64,000 nt of DNA, from the NCBI GenBank assembly GCA_028336925.1, contig JAOKVV010000005.1:25133-89132 (forward strand). Reading direction: 5' to 3'. The DNA is from Vicingaceae bacterium (GTDB lineage: Bacteria; Bacteroidota; Bacteroidia; Flavobacteriales_E; Vicingaceae). The position numbers were made by a program, and so were the translations under genes. Numbering within the stretch: position 1 is the first letter of the stretch; every line of letters starts with the position of its first letter. Under the pieces are notes generated by a model. That model had not been told where the DNA came from. It did no database searches and was given only the letters and a program-made list of their open reading frames with translations. Positions 45,379 to 56,300 of this stretch are shown one piece after another.

Positions 45379-47204
45379 GGCCTATTGGGTATTTCTATGA
45401 GGTTACCCTCAAGCATTCGTATTTCGATGTCTTCACGTTTAATTTTTCCTTTGAGGTACTTTTCAATTAGTAGACCTGCCATTGGAGCTGCCCATCGAGA
45501 TCCCCAAACCCCATTTTCTACATACACGGAAAGAGCAATTTTAGGATTATCTTTTGGCGCAAATGCGATAAACGTGGAGTGATCCTCGCCATGCGGATTT
45601 TGCACCGTTCCCGTCTTACCACAAACTTGTATAGAATCTAATCGGGCTGACATTCCAGTACCTTTTTCTACTACATCATACATGGCTGAAACGACTTCCT
45701 CATAATGCTTAGGAGCGATAGCTGTTTCATGTCGATAAACGGATGAATCAATCATTTCCACTCGTTTATTCCCCACTTTCCGTACAATATGAGGTGTAAC
45801 ATAATATCCTCTATTTGCGATAGTAGCTGACATATTTGCCATTTGGAGCGGTGTAAAACCTAATTCCCCTTGTCCGATGGCGAGAGAAACAATGGTTAAT
45901 GAACTCCATCCACCTTTCCTATAATATCGATCGTAATAAGCAATATCGGGCACAAAACCATTTAGCTCATTGGGTAAGTCAATTCCTGTTTTAGTACCTA
46001 ATCCGAATGAGAGAATATAGTTTCGCCAAATTCCATACCCTTTTTCCGTTGATTTGTAACTATCTACAATTGCTCTAAAAACATTACTATAATAGGAATT
46101 ACAAGATGTTTGAATGGAGTACTTTAAGTCTACTGGTGAAGGGTGAGCATGACATCCCATGTGAAATCGTCCTGAACGATAGCCATTATTACAGCTAAAC
46201 TTAGTGTAAGGTGTAATAACTTCTTCCTCTAATCCTATTAAGGCATTAATGCTCTTGAAGGTAGAACCAGGAGGATATTTGGCCATTAAAGCTCGGTTAA
46301 AAAGTGGTTTTAGCTCATTCTGATTCAGCAACGAATAATTATTTGATCGCTCTCGACCTACCAAAAGATTAGGATCATAACCAGGAGCGGAAACTAATGC
46401 TAGTACTTCTCCAGTAGTAGGCTCTATCGCTACAATACTGCCCTTTTTATTCTGCATCAATCGTTCTCCATACTCCTGAAGGTCCGCATCTAAAGTCAAC
46501 TCTAAATCCTTACCAGAAACAGCAGTAGAATCGTAAATTCCTTCTGCAAACTTCCCTTTTTCACGGTTAAATACATCGACCATTACTACACGCAAACCGC
46601 GTTTGCCTCTTAACTCCTCTTCATAGGATTGCTCAATTCCACTTTTACCGATATAATCACCAGGTTTGTAATAAGGATTCTTTTCTATTTGAGAAGATGT
46701 AACTTCGCTAATGTATCCCATTACGTGAGCAGCTGTGCCTTCTGGATAATTTCTTAGGGTTCTAGTTTGGACAAAGAAACCTGGATATTTGTATAATTGC
46801 TCTTGAATTCTAGCATACTCCTCGGACGAAAATTCGCGCTCAAACACAGAAGATTTGTAATAAGAAAACACTTTAGCTTTTTCAATCTTTTTAATAAACT
46901 GATCTTTGCCAATGCGCAAAAGTTCACAAAAAGCAATTGTATCCATATCTTCTGGTACTTGCCTTGGCAGAATCATTAAATCATAAGCAGCCTCATTGTA
47001 AACGAGTAATTTCCCGTGCCTGTCATAAATTAGTCCACGAGCCGGGTATTCAGTAATGTTACGTTTGGAGTTATTGTCTGCATCAAGCTTATACTTATCG
47101 TTCAATACTTGCACATAAAACAATCGAATAATGAAGATGAGTGCTATTAGAACAAATACAACACTTATGATTACTGTCCTCGATTCTAATGCTCGTTTAT
47201 TCAT
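45375..47204 (-). CDS. mrdA: Penicillin-binding protein 2 (transpeptidase)
   Basis: Monofunctional class B PBP of the elongasome, 609 residues. One N-terminal membrane anchor (10-28), a dimerisation/pedestal region (ARGLIYDRHGKLL), then the transpeptidase with catalytic S314 in PPGSTFK, the SCN motif at 367-369 and KTG in CGKTGTVQN near residue 527. It overlaps mreD by 4 bases upstream and rodA by 4 bases downstream, consistent with stoichiometric co-translation of PBP2 and RodA. Confidence 0.96.
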   Translation of the reverse strand: MNKRALESRTVIISVVFVLIALIFIIRLFYVQVLNDKYKLDADNNSKRNITEYPARGLIYDRHGKLLVYNEAAYDLMILPRQVPEDMDTIAFCELLRIGKDQFIKKIEKAKVFSYYKSSVFEREFSSEEYARIQEQLYKYPGFFVQTRTLRNYPEGTAAHVMGYISEVTSSQIEKNPYYKPGDYIGKSGIEQSYEEELRGKRGLRVVMVDVFNREKGKFAEGIYDSTAVSGKDLELTLDADLQEYGERLMQNKKGSIVAIEPTTGEVLALVSAPGYDPNLLVGRERSNNYSLLNQNELKPLFNRALMAKYPPGSTFKSINALIGLEEEVITPYTKFSCNNGYRSGRFHMGCHAHPSPVDLKYSIQTSCNSYYSNVFRAIVDSYKSTEKGYGIWRNYILSFGLGTKTGIDLPNELNGFVPDIAYYDRYYRKGGWSSLTIVSLAIGQGELGFTPLQMANMSATIANRGYYVTPHIVRKVGNKRVEMIDSSVYRHETAIAPKHYEEVVSAMYDVVEKGTGMSARLDSIQVCGKTGTVQNPHGEDHSTFIAFAPKDNPKIALSVYVENGVWGSRWAAPMAGLLIEKYLKGKIKREDIEIRMLEGNLIEIPNRP

Positions 47205-47719
47205 CGCTTGGCTTGGGCATTATAATTGAATAACTGACTAACAAGCAGCAATAAAATGGTAAATCCACTACTAGTAATAACTTTAGAAAATGTAAAAAAG
47301 AAATCGCTGAATCGGAAAACTTCGATAAAAAATAATAAGAAATGATGCGCAAAGGTGAGAATTGACGCGTATGTTAGAAACCACCTAAAATCAAAATCTT
47401 GCAAGCCTGGCTTTTGACTAGCATCATATCCATCTCGTGGAGCGATTAATTTTAAAACTCCCAGTCGTAAAAAAGCCATAAATACAATTGCCATCGTATG
47501 CATACCCATAGTACTGGAGAATAAATCGACACCAAAACCTAATGCAAAAGCAACTATTAATAATAACCATTTTGGTGTATCAAAAGGGAGGAGCAAAACA
47601 AATAATACGTACAAATAAGGATTCAAGTAGCCTCCTAATTGAATGTTATTTAAAACCAACACTTGTAATGCAATAAGGAATAAAAAAAGAAGGGTAAAAG
47701 TAAGAATCTGTCTAATCAT
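47201..47719 (-). CDS. mreD: Rod shape-determining protein MreD
   Basis: A 172-residue polytopic protein (about five spans) of the elongasome. MreD sequences are weakly conserved; support is the GYLNPYLYVLFVLLLPF segment (28-44), the DLFSSTMGMHTM motif (65-76) and position between mreC (8-base overlap) and mrdA (4-base overlap). Confidence 0.92.
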   Translation of the reverse strand: MIRQILTFTLLFLFLIALQVLVLNNIQLGGYLNPYLYVLFVLLLPFDTPKWLLLIVAFALGFGVDLFSSTMGMHTMAIVFMAFLRLGVLKLIAPRDGYDASQKPGLQDFDFRWFLTYASILTFAHHFLLFFIEVFRFSDFFFTFSKVITSSGFTILLLLVSQLFNYNAQAKR

Positions 47720-48554
47720 TGTTGTCGCCCTCCTGTGCCTCAGCTTCTAATTTATCTTGCTCTTCACGAAGCACATTTTTCACTACATAAACTTTCTCAA
47801 TTTTCTTAAAATCATTGATCAACTTTACTGTAATATCGTAAAAGTTTTTTCCCTCGGGCTTTTCGATACTGGTAACTGTTGCCAAATTAATCCCAGTAGG
47901 AAAAATAGACGAATATCCACTAGAAATAACCGTATCTCCAAGCATTACATTCGCATTCTTTGGTATATCAATTAATTGTCCATATTGATAATCTTTACCA
48001 TCCCAAACCAATGAACCAAGGTAACGCTGATCTTTTAATTTGGCACTTACCTTAGACTGCGTGTGCAAAACCGTCATTACAGAGCTAAAACGAGTAGATA
48101 CTGTTTTCACAATACCAATAATTCCTTGAGGCCCTATAACGCCCATCCCCGCCTCAACTCCTGCAAACGAACCTTTGTTTAAGGTGATGTAATTGTTAGC
48201 CTTACTGACAGTGCTGTTAATTACAGTTGCTTCTGTAAAATTATAAGCTTGTTGATAAACTGTATCGTTGATGATAAAGTTCTTACCAAAGATTTCAATT
48301 TTAGAGCCTGTCAATTGTCTTCTAAGATCAGCATTCTCAGCTGCTAATTGCTCATTAATTTCGGCTAAATCAAAATACATGGTAGCATTATTTACTAGCT
48401 GATAAAAGCTACCACTAGCTGCATTAGAGGAATTTAAAAACTCCGAACGCTGAAAACGATTATTCTGAAAAAGCAATAAAGCGGCTATCCCTTCTAGAAA
48501 TAAGAAAAAAAGGAAGAAGGAGTTACGACTTAAAAATCCAAGTAAATTCCGCAT
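47712..48554 (-). CDS. mreC: Rod shape-determining protein MreC
   Basis: A 280-residue bitopic protein: an N-terminal span (about 10-29), a coiled coil (68-86, EINEQLAAENADLRRQL), and the periplasmic beta-barrel domain with NYITLNKGSFAGVEAGMGVI, VKTVSTRFSSVMTVLH and SGYSSIFPTGINLATV. It links MreB/MreD to PBP2. It follows mreB by 29 bases and overlaps mreD by 8. Confidence 0.95.
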   Translation of the reverse strand: MRNLLGFLSRNSFFLFFLFLEGIAALLLFQNNRFQRSEFLNSSNAASGSFYQLVNNATMYFDLAEINEQLAAENADLRRQLTGSKIEIFGKNFIINDTVYQQAYNFTEATVINSTVSKANNYITLNKGSFAGVEAGMGVIGPQGIIGIVKTVSTRFSSVMTVLHTQSKVSAKLKDQRYLGSLVWDGKDYQYGQLIDIPKNANVMLGDTVISSGYSSIFPTGINLATVTSIEKPEGKNFYDITVKLINDFKKIEKVYVVKNVLREEQDKLEAEAQEGDNND

Positions 48555-48583
48555 TTAAGGCTAATACTGCTTTTTGTTTATCA

Positions 48584-49606
48584 TTAACGAATCAAGAAGG
48601 TCAATTTAGCAGAGTTTTTAAGAGCTATTCCTGTACCTCTTGCTACTGCTCTTAATGGATCTTCTGCAACGTGAACAGGCAGTTTAGTTTTAATTGAAAT
48701 TCGTTTGTCCAAACCTCTTAACAAAGATCCACCACCGGCTAAATATAATCCAGTTCTATAAATATCTGCTGAAAGTTCAGGAGGCGTCATCTCTAAGGCA
48801 TTTAAGATTGCCGCTTCGATCTTTGTAATTGATTTATCCAAAGCGTGAGCAATTTCAGTATAGCTTACGATGATCTCTTTTGGAGTTCCTGTCATCAAAT
48901 CTCTGCCTTGTACAGCATAATCTTCTGGCGGTGCATCTAGTTCAGGCAAAGCAGAACCTACCTCAATTTTAATTCGTTCAGCAGATCGCTCACCGATTAA
49001 CAAATTGTGCTGACGACGCATATAATCTACAATATCATTGGTAAAATCATCACCGGCAACTCTTATTGACTTATCACAAACTATTCCACCTAAGGCGATT
49101 ACTGCAATTTCAGAAGTACCACCACCGATATCAATAATCATGTTACCCATTGGCTCAAGTACATCGATTCCTATTCCGATAGCTGCTGCCATTGGTTCGT
49201 GAATCATATACACTTCTTTACCACCTGCATGTTCAGCAGAATCTTTTACCGCTCTTTTTTCCACTTCTGTGATCCCTGAAGGAATGCAAATAACCATTTT
49301 CAATGATGGAGTGAAGTATCTTTTAGCAGGATGAATCATTTTGATCATTCCACGAATCATATATTCAGCAGCCTGAAAATCAGCAATCACACCATCTCTT
49401 AATGGACGTATCGTTTTGATATCTTCGTGTGTTTTCCCATGCATTTGCATTGCTCGCTTACCTACAGCGATAACTTTCCCTGTACTACGTTCCATAGCTA
49501 CAATAGATGGCTCATCCACCACTACTTTGTCGTTGTGAATGATCAAGGTGTTTGCAGTACCGAGGTCAATTGCAATCTCTTGGGTAAAAAAATCAAATAA
49601 TCCCAT
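48584..49606 (-). CDS. mreB: Rod shape-determining protein MreB
   Basis: Actin-like cytoskeletal ATPase of 340 residues. ATP-site motifs are DLGTANTLI (phosphate 1), MIDIGGGTSEIAVIALGG (phosphate 2) and LAGGGSLLRGLDKR (adenosine). The MreB-specific EPMAAAIGIG and PSGITEVEKRA segments are present. It sits 21 bases after purH, so transcription of the cell-shape genes probably starts at or before purH. Confidence 0.97.
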   Translation of the reverse strand: MGLFDFFTQEIAIDLGTANTLIIHNDKVVVDEPSIVAMERSTGKVIAVGKRAMQMHGKTHEDIKTIRPLRDGVIADFQAAEYMIRGMIKMIHPAKRYFTPSLKMVICIPSGITEVEKRAVKDSAEHAGGKEVYMIHEPMAAAIGIGIDVLEPMGNMIIDIGGGTSEIAVIALGGIVCDKSIRVAGDDFTNDIVDYMRRQHNLLIGERSAERIKIEVGSALPELDAPPEDYAVQGRDLMTGTPKEIIVSYTEIAHALDKSITKIEAAILNALEMTPPELSADIYRTGLYLAGGGSLLRGLDKRISIKTKLPVHVAEDPLRAVARGTGIALKNSAKLTFLIR

Positions 49607-49627
49607 TTTATTTATTCAAAAAGTATG

Positions 49628-51160
49628 TTAGTGTTTAAAATGTCTAGTTCCGGTAAATACCATTGCAAGATCATTGTTATTGCAGTAATCAATTGAAAGT
49701 TCGTCTTTAATCGAACCTCCCGGCTGAATTACTGCGGTAATTCCTGCATTTTTCGCTATTTCCACGCAATCGGGAAAAGGGAAAAATGCATCAGATGCCA
49801 TTACAGCACCATTCAAGTCAAAGTTAAATTCTTTGGCTTTCTTTATTGCCTGATTAAGTGCATCCACCCTAGATGTTTGCCCTGTTCCGCCTGCTAATAA
49901 TTGACCATTTTTAGCGAGTATAATTGCGTTTGATTTGGTCTGTTTTACCAATTTAGACGCAAACTCTAAATCATCTAATTCTTGAGCTGTTGGAGCAATT
50001 CTTGTTACCGTTTTAAAGTTACTTTTTTTATCGGTAACTAAATCCTTATCCTGAACTAAAGCACCATTTAAAATAGAACGATACTGCATCGTCGGCATTT
50101 CAATTTGCTTTTGAACTAAAATAATTCTATTCTTTTTTGACTGTAATGTAGTTAAAGCTGTTTCGCTGTAGCTTGGTGCAATTACAACCTCACAAAACAA
50201 TGGATTAATTGCCTCTGCAGTCGCATCGTCAATTGTTTGGTTGGTGATCAAAACTCCACCAAAAGCCGAAACTGGATCGCCAGCCAAAGCTGCTTCATAA
50301 GCTTCTAGCACTGTTGCTCTTGTTGCTATTCCACACGCATTATTGTGTTTTAAGATGGCAAAAGTTGGATCATTTTCTGTGAATTCTCCAATCAAATTAA
50401 CTGCTGCATCTACATCCAGCAAATTGTTATATGAAAGCTCTTTCCCGTGTAATTTGTCGAATAACTCGTCCATATTACCAAAGAAAGTTCCTTTTTGGTG
50501 TGGATTTTCTCCGTAACGAAGACTGTTTGCATTGTCTTCACTTATTTTTAATGCATCAATTTCTTCAATCTTGTTAAAGTAGTTGAAAATAGCCGTATCG
50601 TAATGAGAGGAAATTTGGAAAGCTTGAGCTGCAAATCGTCTTCTATTCTCGATGCTTGTAGAACCTTTACCTTCTTGAATGACTTTCAATAAATCAGCAT
50701 ATTGATTTTTTGAACTAACTATCAGCACATCATTAAAATTCTTAGCTGCCGCTCTAATCAATGAAATTCCACCGATATCTATTTTCTCAATAATATCTTC
50801 AGCCGACGCACCTGATTTTACTGTTTCTTCAAATGGATATAAATCCACAATAACTAAATCAATTTCAGGAATTTCAAACTCTGCAATTTCTTTCTGATCA
50901 CTTTCGTTTGCTCTTCTTGTTAATATCCCACCAAATACCTTTGGGTGCAATGTTTTTACTCTTCCCCCTAAAATTGATGGGTAAGAAGTTAAATCTTCTA
51001 CAGCTTGGCAAGGAATATTTAAGTCCTCGATAAACTTTCTAGTACCTCCGGTCGACAAAAGTGTGACTCCGTCGGCGTGAAGTTGTTTAATTATTGGCGC
51101 AAGATTTTCTTTGTAAAAAACTGAAATTAAGGCGGTTTTGATTCGCTTTGACTGGTTCAT
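49628..51160 (-). CDS. purH: Bifunctional AICAR transformylase/IMP cyclohydrolase PurH
   Basis: Carries out the last two steps of purine (IMP) synthesis. The IMP cyclohydrolase/MGS-like N-terminal domain (1-~190) contains TLLSTGGTRKFI, GGRVKTLHPK and LVIVDLYPFEETV. The AICAR transformylase domain (from ~195) contains LRYGENPHQ, KHNNACGIATR, SAFGGVL, and near the end ASDAFFPFPD. The 510-residue length is standard. Gene order purH-mreBCD-mrdA-rodA is typical of Bacteroidota. Confidence 0.97.
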   Translation of the reverse strand: MNQSKRIKTALISVFYKENLAPIIKQLHADGVTLLSTGGTRKFIEDLNIPCQAVEDLTSYPSILGGRVKTLHPKVFGGILTRRANESDQKEIAEFEIPEIDLVIVDLYPFEETVKSGASAEDIIEKIDIGGISLIRAAAKNFNDVLIVSSKNQYADLLKVIQEGKGSTSIENRRRFAAQAFQISSHYDTAIFNYFNKIEEIDALKISEDNANSLRYGENPHQKGTFFGNMDELFDKLHGKELSYNNLLDVDAAVNLIGEFTENDPTFAILKHNNACGIATRATVLEAYEAALAGDPVSAFGGVLITNQTIDDATAEAINPLFCEVVIAPSYSETALTTLQSKKNRIILVQKQIEMPTMQYRSILNGALVQDKDLVTDKKSNFKTVTRIAPTAQELDDLEFASKLVKQTKSNAIILAKNGQLLAGGTGQTSRVDALNQAIKKAKEFNFDLNGAVMASDAFFPFPDCVEIAKNAGITAVIQPGGSIKDELSIDYCNNNDLAMVFTGTRHFKH

Positions 51161-51190
51161 GATGTGGTGTGAATGTAAAGTACAATTTTA

Positions 51191-51198
51191 CAAATTTA
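51191..51198 (-). promoter_or_regulatory. Candidate -7 element of the purH-mreB operon
   Basis: The minus strand reads TAAATTTG, 30 bases upstream of the purH ATG. A second near match, TAAAATTG, follows at 51190-51183. No clear -33 box. Confidence 0.42.
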
Positions 51199-51335
51199 AG
51201 GTGGGTTAAACAATGCAGGAAAGCTATAAATAAAGACCTGTTGATAACAAGTTGGTTTTGTTTAAAACTAGAATTTGATGAGCGGTAATTAGAAACACAA
51301 AAAGAAGTTTAATTTTACCTTAATAAATTGCTCCT

Positions 51336-52577
51336 ATGCTAATTTTAAAACTCCTAAAAGAAAGCCTTTCATTTGCCATCAATGCACTTATCGTAAATAA
51401 GTTGCGGACATTTTTGTCGTTACTAGGTATTACGATAGGTATTTTCGCAATCATCTCGGTTTACACCATGGTGGATGCACTAGAGAAAAGCATTCAAGAT
51501 AGCATTTCATCTCTTGGCGATCGCGTAGTTTATGTGCAAAAATGGCCTTGGAGTTTTGATCGAAATCAACCGTGGTGGGAATATATGCAACGCCCACAGC
51601 CAACAGTAAAAGAATTTAAAAGCATTAAAAAATTATCACAGGGCGCTGAAGCAGTAGCCATGAATATTCAAGGCTCTAATACGTTAAAACACAAAAGCAA
51701 TAGTCTTGAAAATGTTCGTTTTGTTGGAGCTTCCCATGAATATAATCAGGTAGCGGAAGTAGCGGTAGAACAAGGTCGATATTTTACAGAAAGTGAATCT
51801 AACAGCGGAAGCCCAGTTGCGGTAATTGGTGCGAGTATTGGAGAAAAATTATTTGGTGGACTCGACCCTATTGGTAAGCAATTCAAATTTATGGGCCGCA
51901 ATGTTACTGCCATAGGAATGGTAGAAAAAGAAGGCGAAAGTATGCTTGGGAACTCAAATGATGACCAAATCATTATACCAATCAACTTTGCCCGCACACT
52001 TTTTAACGAGCGTAGCGAATCCATGAGTTTGACGATACGGGTAAAAGCAAAGGAACACATTAGTAATTCTGCCTTAATGGATGAGTTGACAGGTATTATG
52101 CGGTCATTGAGAAAATTGAAGCCTGTAGAGAAGGATAATTTTGCTTTGAATGAATTAGATATGCTTTCAAAAGGTTTCGGTGAATTATTTGGTATTGTAA
52201 ATATTGCCGGTGGAGTAATTGGAATTTTCTCCATCATCGTAGGAGGGTTTAGTATTGCCAATATTATGTTCGTTTCCGTAAAAGAACGCACGAACATTAT
52301 CGGGATTCAAAAAGCATTGGGAGCTAAAAACTTCTTCATTCTCTTCCAGTTCTTATTTGAATCGATCTTTTTATGTTTGGTCGGTGGACTCGTTGGACTG
52401 TTTATCATTTTCATAGGCACATTAATCCTAACCTATGGGTTAGATTTTGAAGTATTTCTCACCTTTGAAAACATTACACTTGGGATTTCTATTTCAGTAA
52501 TCATTGGCTTAATTTCTGGTTTTATTCCTGCTTGGGGAGCATCCAGAATGGATCCGGTGGAGGCTATTCGGAGGTAG
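51336..52577 (+). CDS. ABC transporter permease (MacB/FtsX family)
   Basis: A 413-residue permease: a first span (about 20-43, LRTFLSLLGITIGIFAIIS), a ~230-residue periplasmic MacB-PCD domain (residues about 45-270, with PVAVIGASIGEKLFGGLDPIG), and three C-terminal spans carrying the FtsX core and the RMDPVEAIRR ending. No ATPase gene is adjacent, so its partner is encoded elsewhere. Such permeases export peptides or lipoproteins, or act as mechanotransmitters. It stands alone between divergent purH and convergent TspO-like gene (1-base gap). Confidence 0.9.
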   Translation: MLILKLLKESLSFAINALIVNKLRTFLSLLGITIGIFAIISVYTMVDALEKSIQDSISSLGDRVVYVQKWPWSFDRNQPWWEYMQRPQPTVKEFKSIKKLSQGAEAVAMNIQGSNTLKHKSNSLENVRFVGASHEYNQVAEVAVEQGRYFTESESNSGSPVAVIGASIGEKLFGGLDPIGKQFKFMGRNVTAIGMVEKEGESMLGNSNDDQIIIPINFARTLFNERSESMSLTIRVKAKEHISNSALMDELTGIMRSLRKLKPVEKDNFALNELDMLSKGFGELFGIVNIAGGVIGIFSIIVGGFSIANIMFVSVKERTNIIGIQKALGAKNFFILFQFLFESIFLCLVGGLVGLFIIFIGTLILTYGLDFEVFLTFENITLGISISVIIGLISGFIPAWGASRMDPVEAIRR

Positions 52578-52578
52578 A

Positions 52579-53358
52579 TTACTGAAAAAACGGCAACGTC
52601 TTTCTATTCTGAAATCCGTAAATTCCTGAACTGATGAAAATAATGAGCGCTAATCCTATCGCTGTGTAAGTAATAAATTGTTCATTATCCCAATTCTTCA
52701 CCGCTATTGCGATTAGTCCCCAAACACCTACGAGTGAATACTCCCACATGCTTCTTTTCCAAATCATAATCAAGTAAATAATAGTGGCAACAACCATTAA
52801 TAAAATTGTCCAAAGTTGCGGAGAAAGCAGGCTACCATCATATCCGAGAGAAACCATGAGTGCTGTAATGTTGGCAATAGTGGCAACGGTAATCCACCCA
52901 AAATAAAAACTGATCGGCCTCCAAACAAACGCAATCGTTTTAGCCGGAGCATGCCATCTTTCCATATTCGTTTTTAGCGTAATTCTAATTAAGGAATATA
53001 GAATTACGAGCATTACGCCCACTGATTCTAACACCATATCGTTCATAAACGCAACAATCCAAAGTGCATTACCAAAATTAGCAATGGCAAACCATGGGCC
53101 CACTTGGGAGATAGAATTGTCGTACTTTTTCGTCTTAATCTGATAGATTTGGTATCCTACAAAGGCAATCAAAAACAAATAAATAAATCCCCAAATGGAA
53201 AAAGCATAAGGAGCAGGGGTAAATAAATTGGCATACTTATCCGACATATCCTTCATGGAAACACCGAAAATCTGCTTAGCAGTAGCCAAATAATTGACAA
53301 ACAGCGCAACTACGAGCGACAGGCCATTTAGAAAAACGAGCATTTTTTTATTCGTCAT
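52579..53358 (-). CDS. TspO/MBR-like tryptophan-rich membrane protein
   Basis: A 259-residue membrane protein with about seven spans. The motif FTPAPYAFSIWGFIYLFL (46-63) and the aromatic-rich loop FYFGWITVATIAN resemble the TspO family's Pro-x-x-Phe-x-Trp-x-x-Tyr elements, and databases call such proteins tryptophan-rich sensory protein. It is longer than canonical five-span TspO (~160 residues). TspO binds porphyrins in other bacteria; ligand here unknown. It is 17 bases downstream of mfd on the same strand. Confidence 0.75.
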   Translation of the reverse strand: MTNKKMLVFLNGLSLVVALFVNYLATAKQIFGVSMKDMSDKYANLFTPAPYAFSIWGFIYLFLIAFVGYQIYQIKTKKYDNSISQVGPWFAIANFGNALWIVAFMNDMVLESVGVMLVILYSLIRITLKTNMERWHAPAKTIAFVWRPISFYFGWITVATIANITALMVSLGYDGSLLSPQLWTILLMVVATIIYLIMIWKRSMWEYSLVGVWGLIAIAVKNWDNEQFITYTAIGLALIIFISSGIYGFQNRKTLPFFQ

Positions 53359-53375
53359 TTGTTATCTTTTTAGCA

Positions 53376-56300
53376 TTAAGCTACTGCCTCTTTTTTCTCC
53401 TGCAAAAGCGGCTGAAGCGCTGCAATGGCCATATTGATGTTTTTTATGTTTGTAAATACCAATGACAATCGTTTGTTCTTTTCTCGAAGCGCCACTTTGC
53501 CTTGATTTTTCTGTACATAATTCAGCACTCTGGTAAATGCAGCAGACTGATAGTATGCCGATTCTTCATTTGCGATGAAGTAACCGATAAATTTACCCTG
53601 CTTCAATATAATTTTTTCAAACCCTACTTCCTGAGCCGACCAGCGCAATCGAATGGTCTCCACCAGTTCTTTAGTTTGCTTGGGTAAAGGACCAAATCGA
53701 TCGATCAATTGATACTCGAATTTAAGCAGTTCTCCTTCATTATCAATGCTATCCAACTCTTTATACAAATTGATTCGCTCTGAAATATTGGAAATGTACT
53801 GATCGGGGATTAACAATTCAAAGTCCGTCTCAATCACCGTATCTTTCACAAATTCGTATTCATCATCAGAGTCTTCATGATACAAGTCTTTAAACTCATT
53901 CTCTTTTAGTTCTTGAATGGCTTCATCGAGGATTTTTTTATACATCTCAAAACCAATCTCGGAGATAAATCCACTTTGCTCAGCGCCCAATAAATTTCCT
54001 GCACCTCGAATATCTAAATCTTTCATTGCTATCTGAAAGCCACTTCCTAAATCAGAAAACTGCTCCAATGCTTGTAATCGTCTCCTCGCATCGTTGCTCA
54101 AAGCAATTACAGGTGGTGCTAATAAGTAACAAAATGCCTTTTTATTGCTTCGCCCTACACGACCGCGCATCTGGTGCAAGTCACTTAATCCAAAATTATT
54201 TGCATTGTTAATAATGATGGTATTCGCGTTTGGAATATCTAATCCTGATTCAATAATCGTCGTCGCGACTAACACATCAAAATCCCCATCGATAAAACTC
54301 ATCATTCGATCTTCTAAGTCATCGCCTTTTAATTGGCCATGAGCCGTCAATACTTTCACATTAGGGCATAGTCGGTTTATCATGCCGGCTATTTCTTTCA
54401 GGTTTTCCACCCGATTATTGATAAAGAAAACCTGTCCACTTCGGTTTACTTCATACATAATGGCATCACGAATCAGTTCTTCGTTAAAGGTGTGCACTTC
54501 AGTAAGAATTGGTTGTCTATTAGGCGGAGGAGTATTAATGACCGATAAATCTCGAGCTGCCATGAGTGAAAATTGAAGCGTACGCGGAATAGGTGTTGCT
54601 GTAAGTGTCAAAGTATCCACATTTGCCTTTATCGTTTTCAGTTTATCCTTTACCCCTACACCAAACTTCTGCTCTTCGTCAATAATCAACAAACCGAGGT
54701 TGTGGAATTTAATGTCTTTTCCAGCCAAGCGGTGTGTCCCGATTATAATATCGACTTCACCTTTTGCCAGCTTCTCAAGGGTCTCCTTTTGTTGTTTTGC
54801 TGATTTAAACCGATTGATATAATCCACTTTACAAGGAAAATCTCCCAATCGATTCTTGAATGTTTTGTAGTGTTGCCACGCTAAAATAGTCGTAGGCACC
54901 AACACAGCTACTTGCTTACTATCAGCTACCGCTTTAAAAGCTGCTCTTACTGCAACTTCCGTCTTCCCAAAACCTACATCTCCACAAATTAGTCGATCCA
55001 TGGGCTGCGGTGATTCCATATCAGCTTTGATATCATTAGTTGCTTTTAGCTGATCTGGCGTATCTTCATAAATAAATGAAGCCTCCAATTCATCTTGCAG
55101 ATAGGTATCCGGTGAAAATTGGAATCCTTCTTTGGTTCTTCGTTCAGCGTAAAGTTTAATCAAATCAAAGGCAACCTCCTTGATTTTGCTTTTGGTTTTT
55201 TGTTTCTGTTTCGCCCAAGAAGTAGCACCCAATTTATCCACTTTGGGTGGAGTACCATCTTTACCCACAAATTTAGCGATGCGATGCAATGAATGGATGG
55301 AAACATACAAGGTGTCGCCATTTTTATATAAAATACGAATGGCTTCTTGCTTTTTTCCATTCACGTCTATTTTTTCTAAACCTGAAAACTGACCAATTCC
55401 ATGATCGATGTGGGTGATGTAATCGCCTGTTTGTAAATTATTCAGCTCTTTTAGCGTAATCGCTTGATCTTTCTTCCTAAAACTCTCTTTTAATCTAAAG
55501 CGATGGTATCGGTTAAAAATTTGATGATCCGTATAGCAAGCAACTTTCAAATCCTTCTCAACAAATCCTTCTTGCACACTCATTAAGAGTGTTTTCATGC
55601 TTATTTCTTTGCCGATATCTTCAAATATGGCATATAGTCGCTCAATTTGTTTTGCGCTTGCAGCCAGAATTAAATTATCTACACCTCGCTCTGTATTTCG
55701 GTTTAAATTCTCACTTAAAAGGTCAAAGTTTTTATTGAAGGCCGGCTGTGCATCTGCGTTTATCGTAACGGTTAAGTCAATGTCGAAATAATCGGCTGTG
55801 CCAAATTCTATGGTATTAAATCCTTTGCTTTCAAGTATAAAATCCTCCTTAGAGATATATAATTCATGCGGTTCTAAATGCCTAATCGGAGAGTCGATAT
55901 TATCATAAATATTACTCGCATTATCGAACTCTTTTTGAATTTTCTCTTTGGTCAGTAAATAATCTTTAAACCATATAATAGAGTTCTTGGGAATGAAGTT
56001 TAAAAACGTTTCCCGACTTTCTTCCAACAACTTCTCCTGCACATTGGGTAAAATAGAAACAAATTCCATCGGGCTAATCGAAAGCTGCGTGCCAGGATCA
56101 AATGTTCTGATCGAGTCTACCTCATCGCCAAAAAGCTCAATACGAATTGGATTTTCATTGGAGAAAGAATAAATATCTACAATACCACCGCGAATTGAAT
56201 AATCACCTGGTTCGGCGGCAAAATCCACTCGATTAAAACTGTAACTATTCAAAATATCAATGATAAAATCAATGCTCAGTTTATCTTTTCTACGAATGAT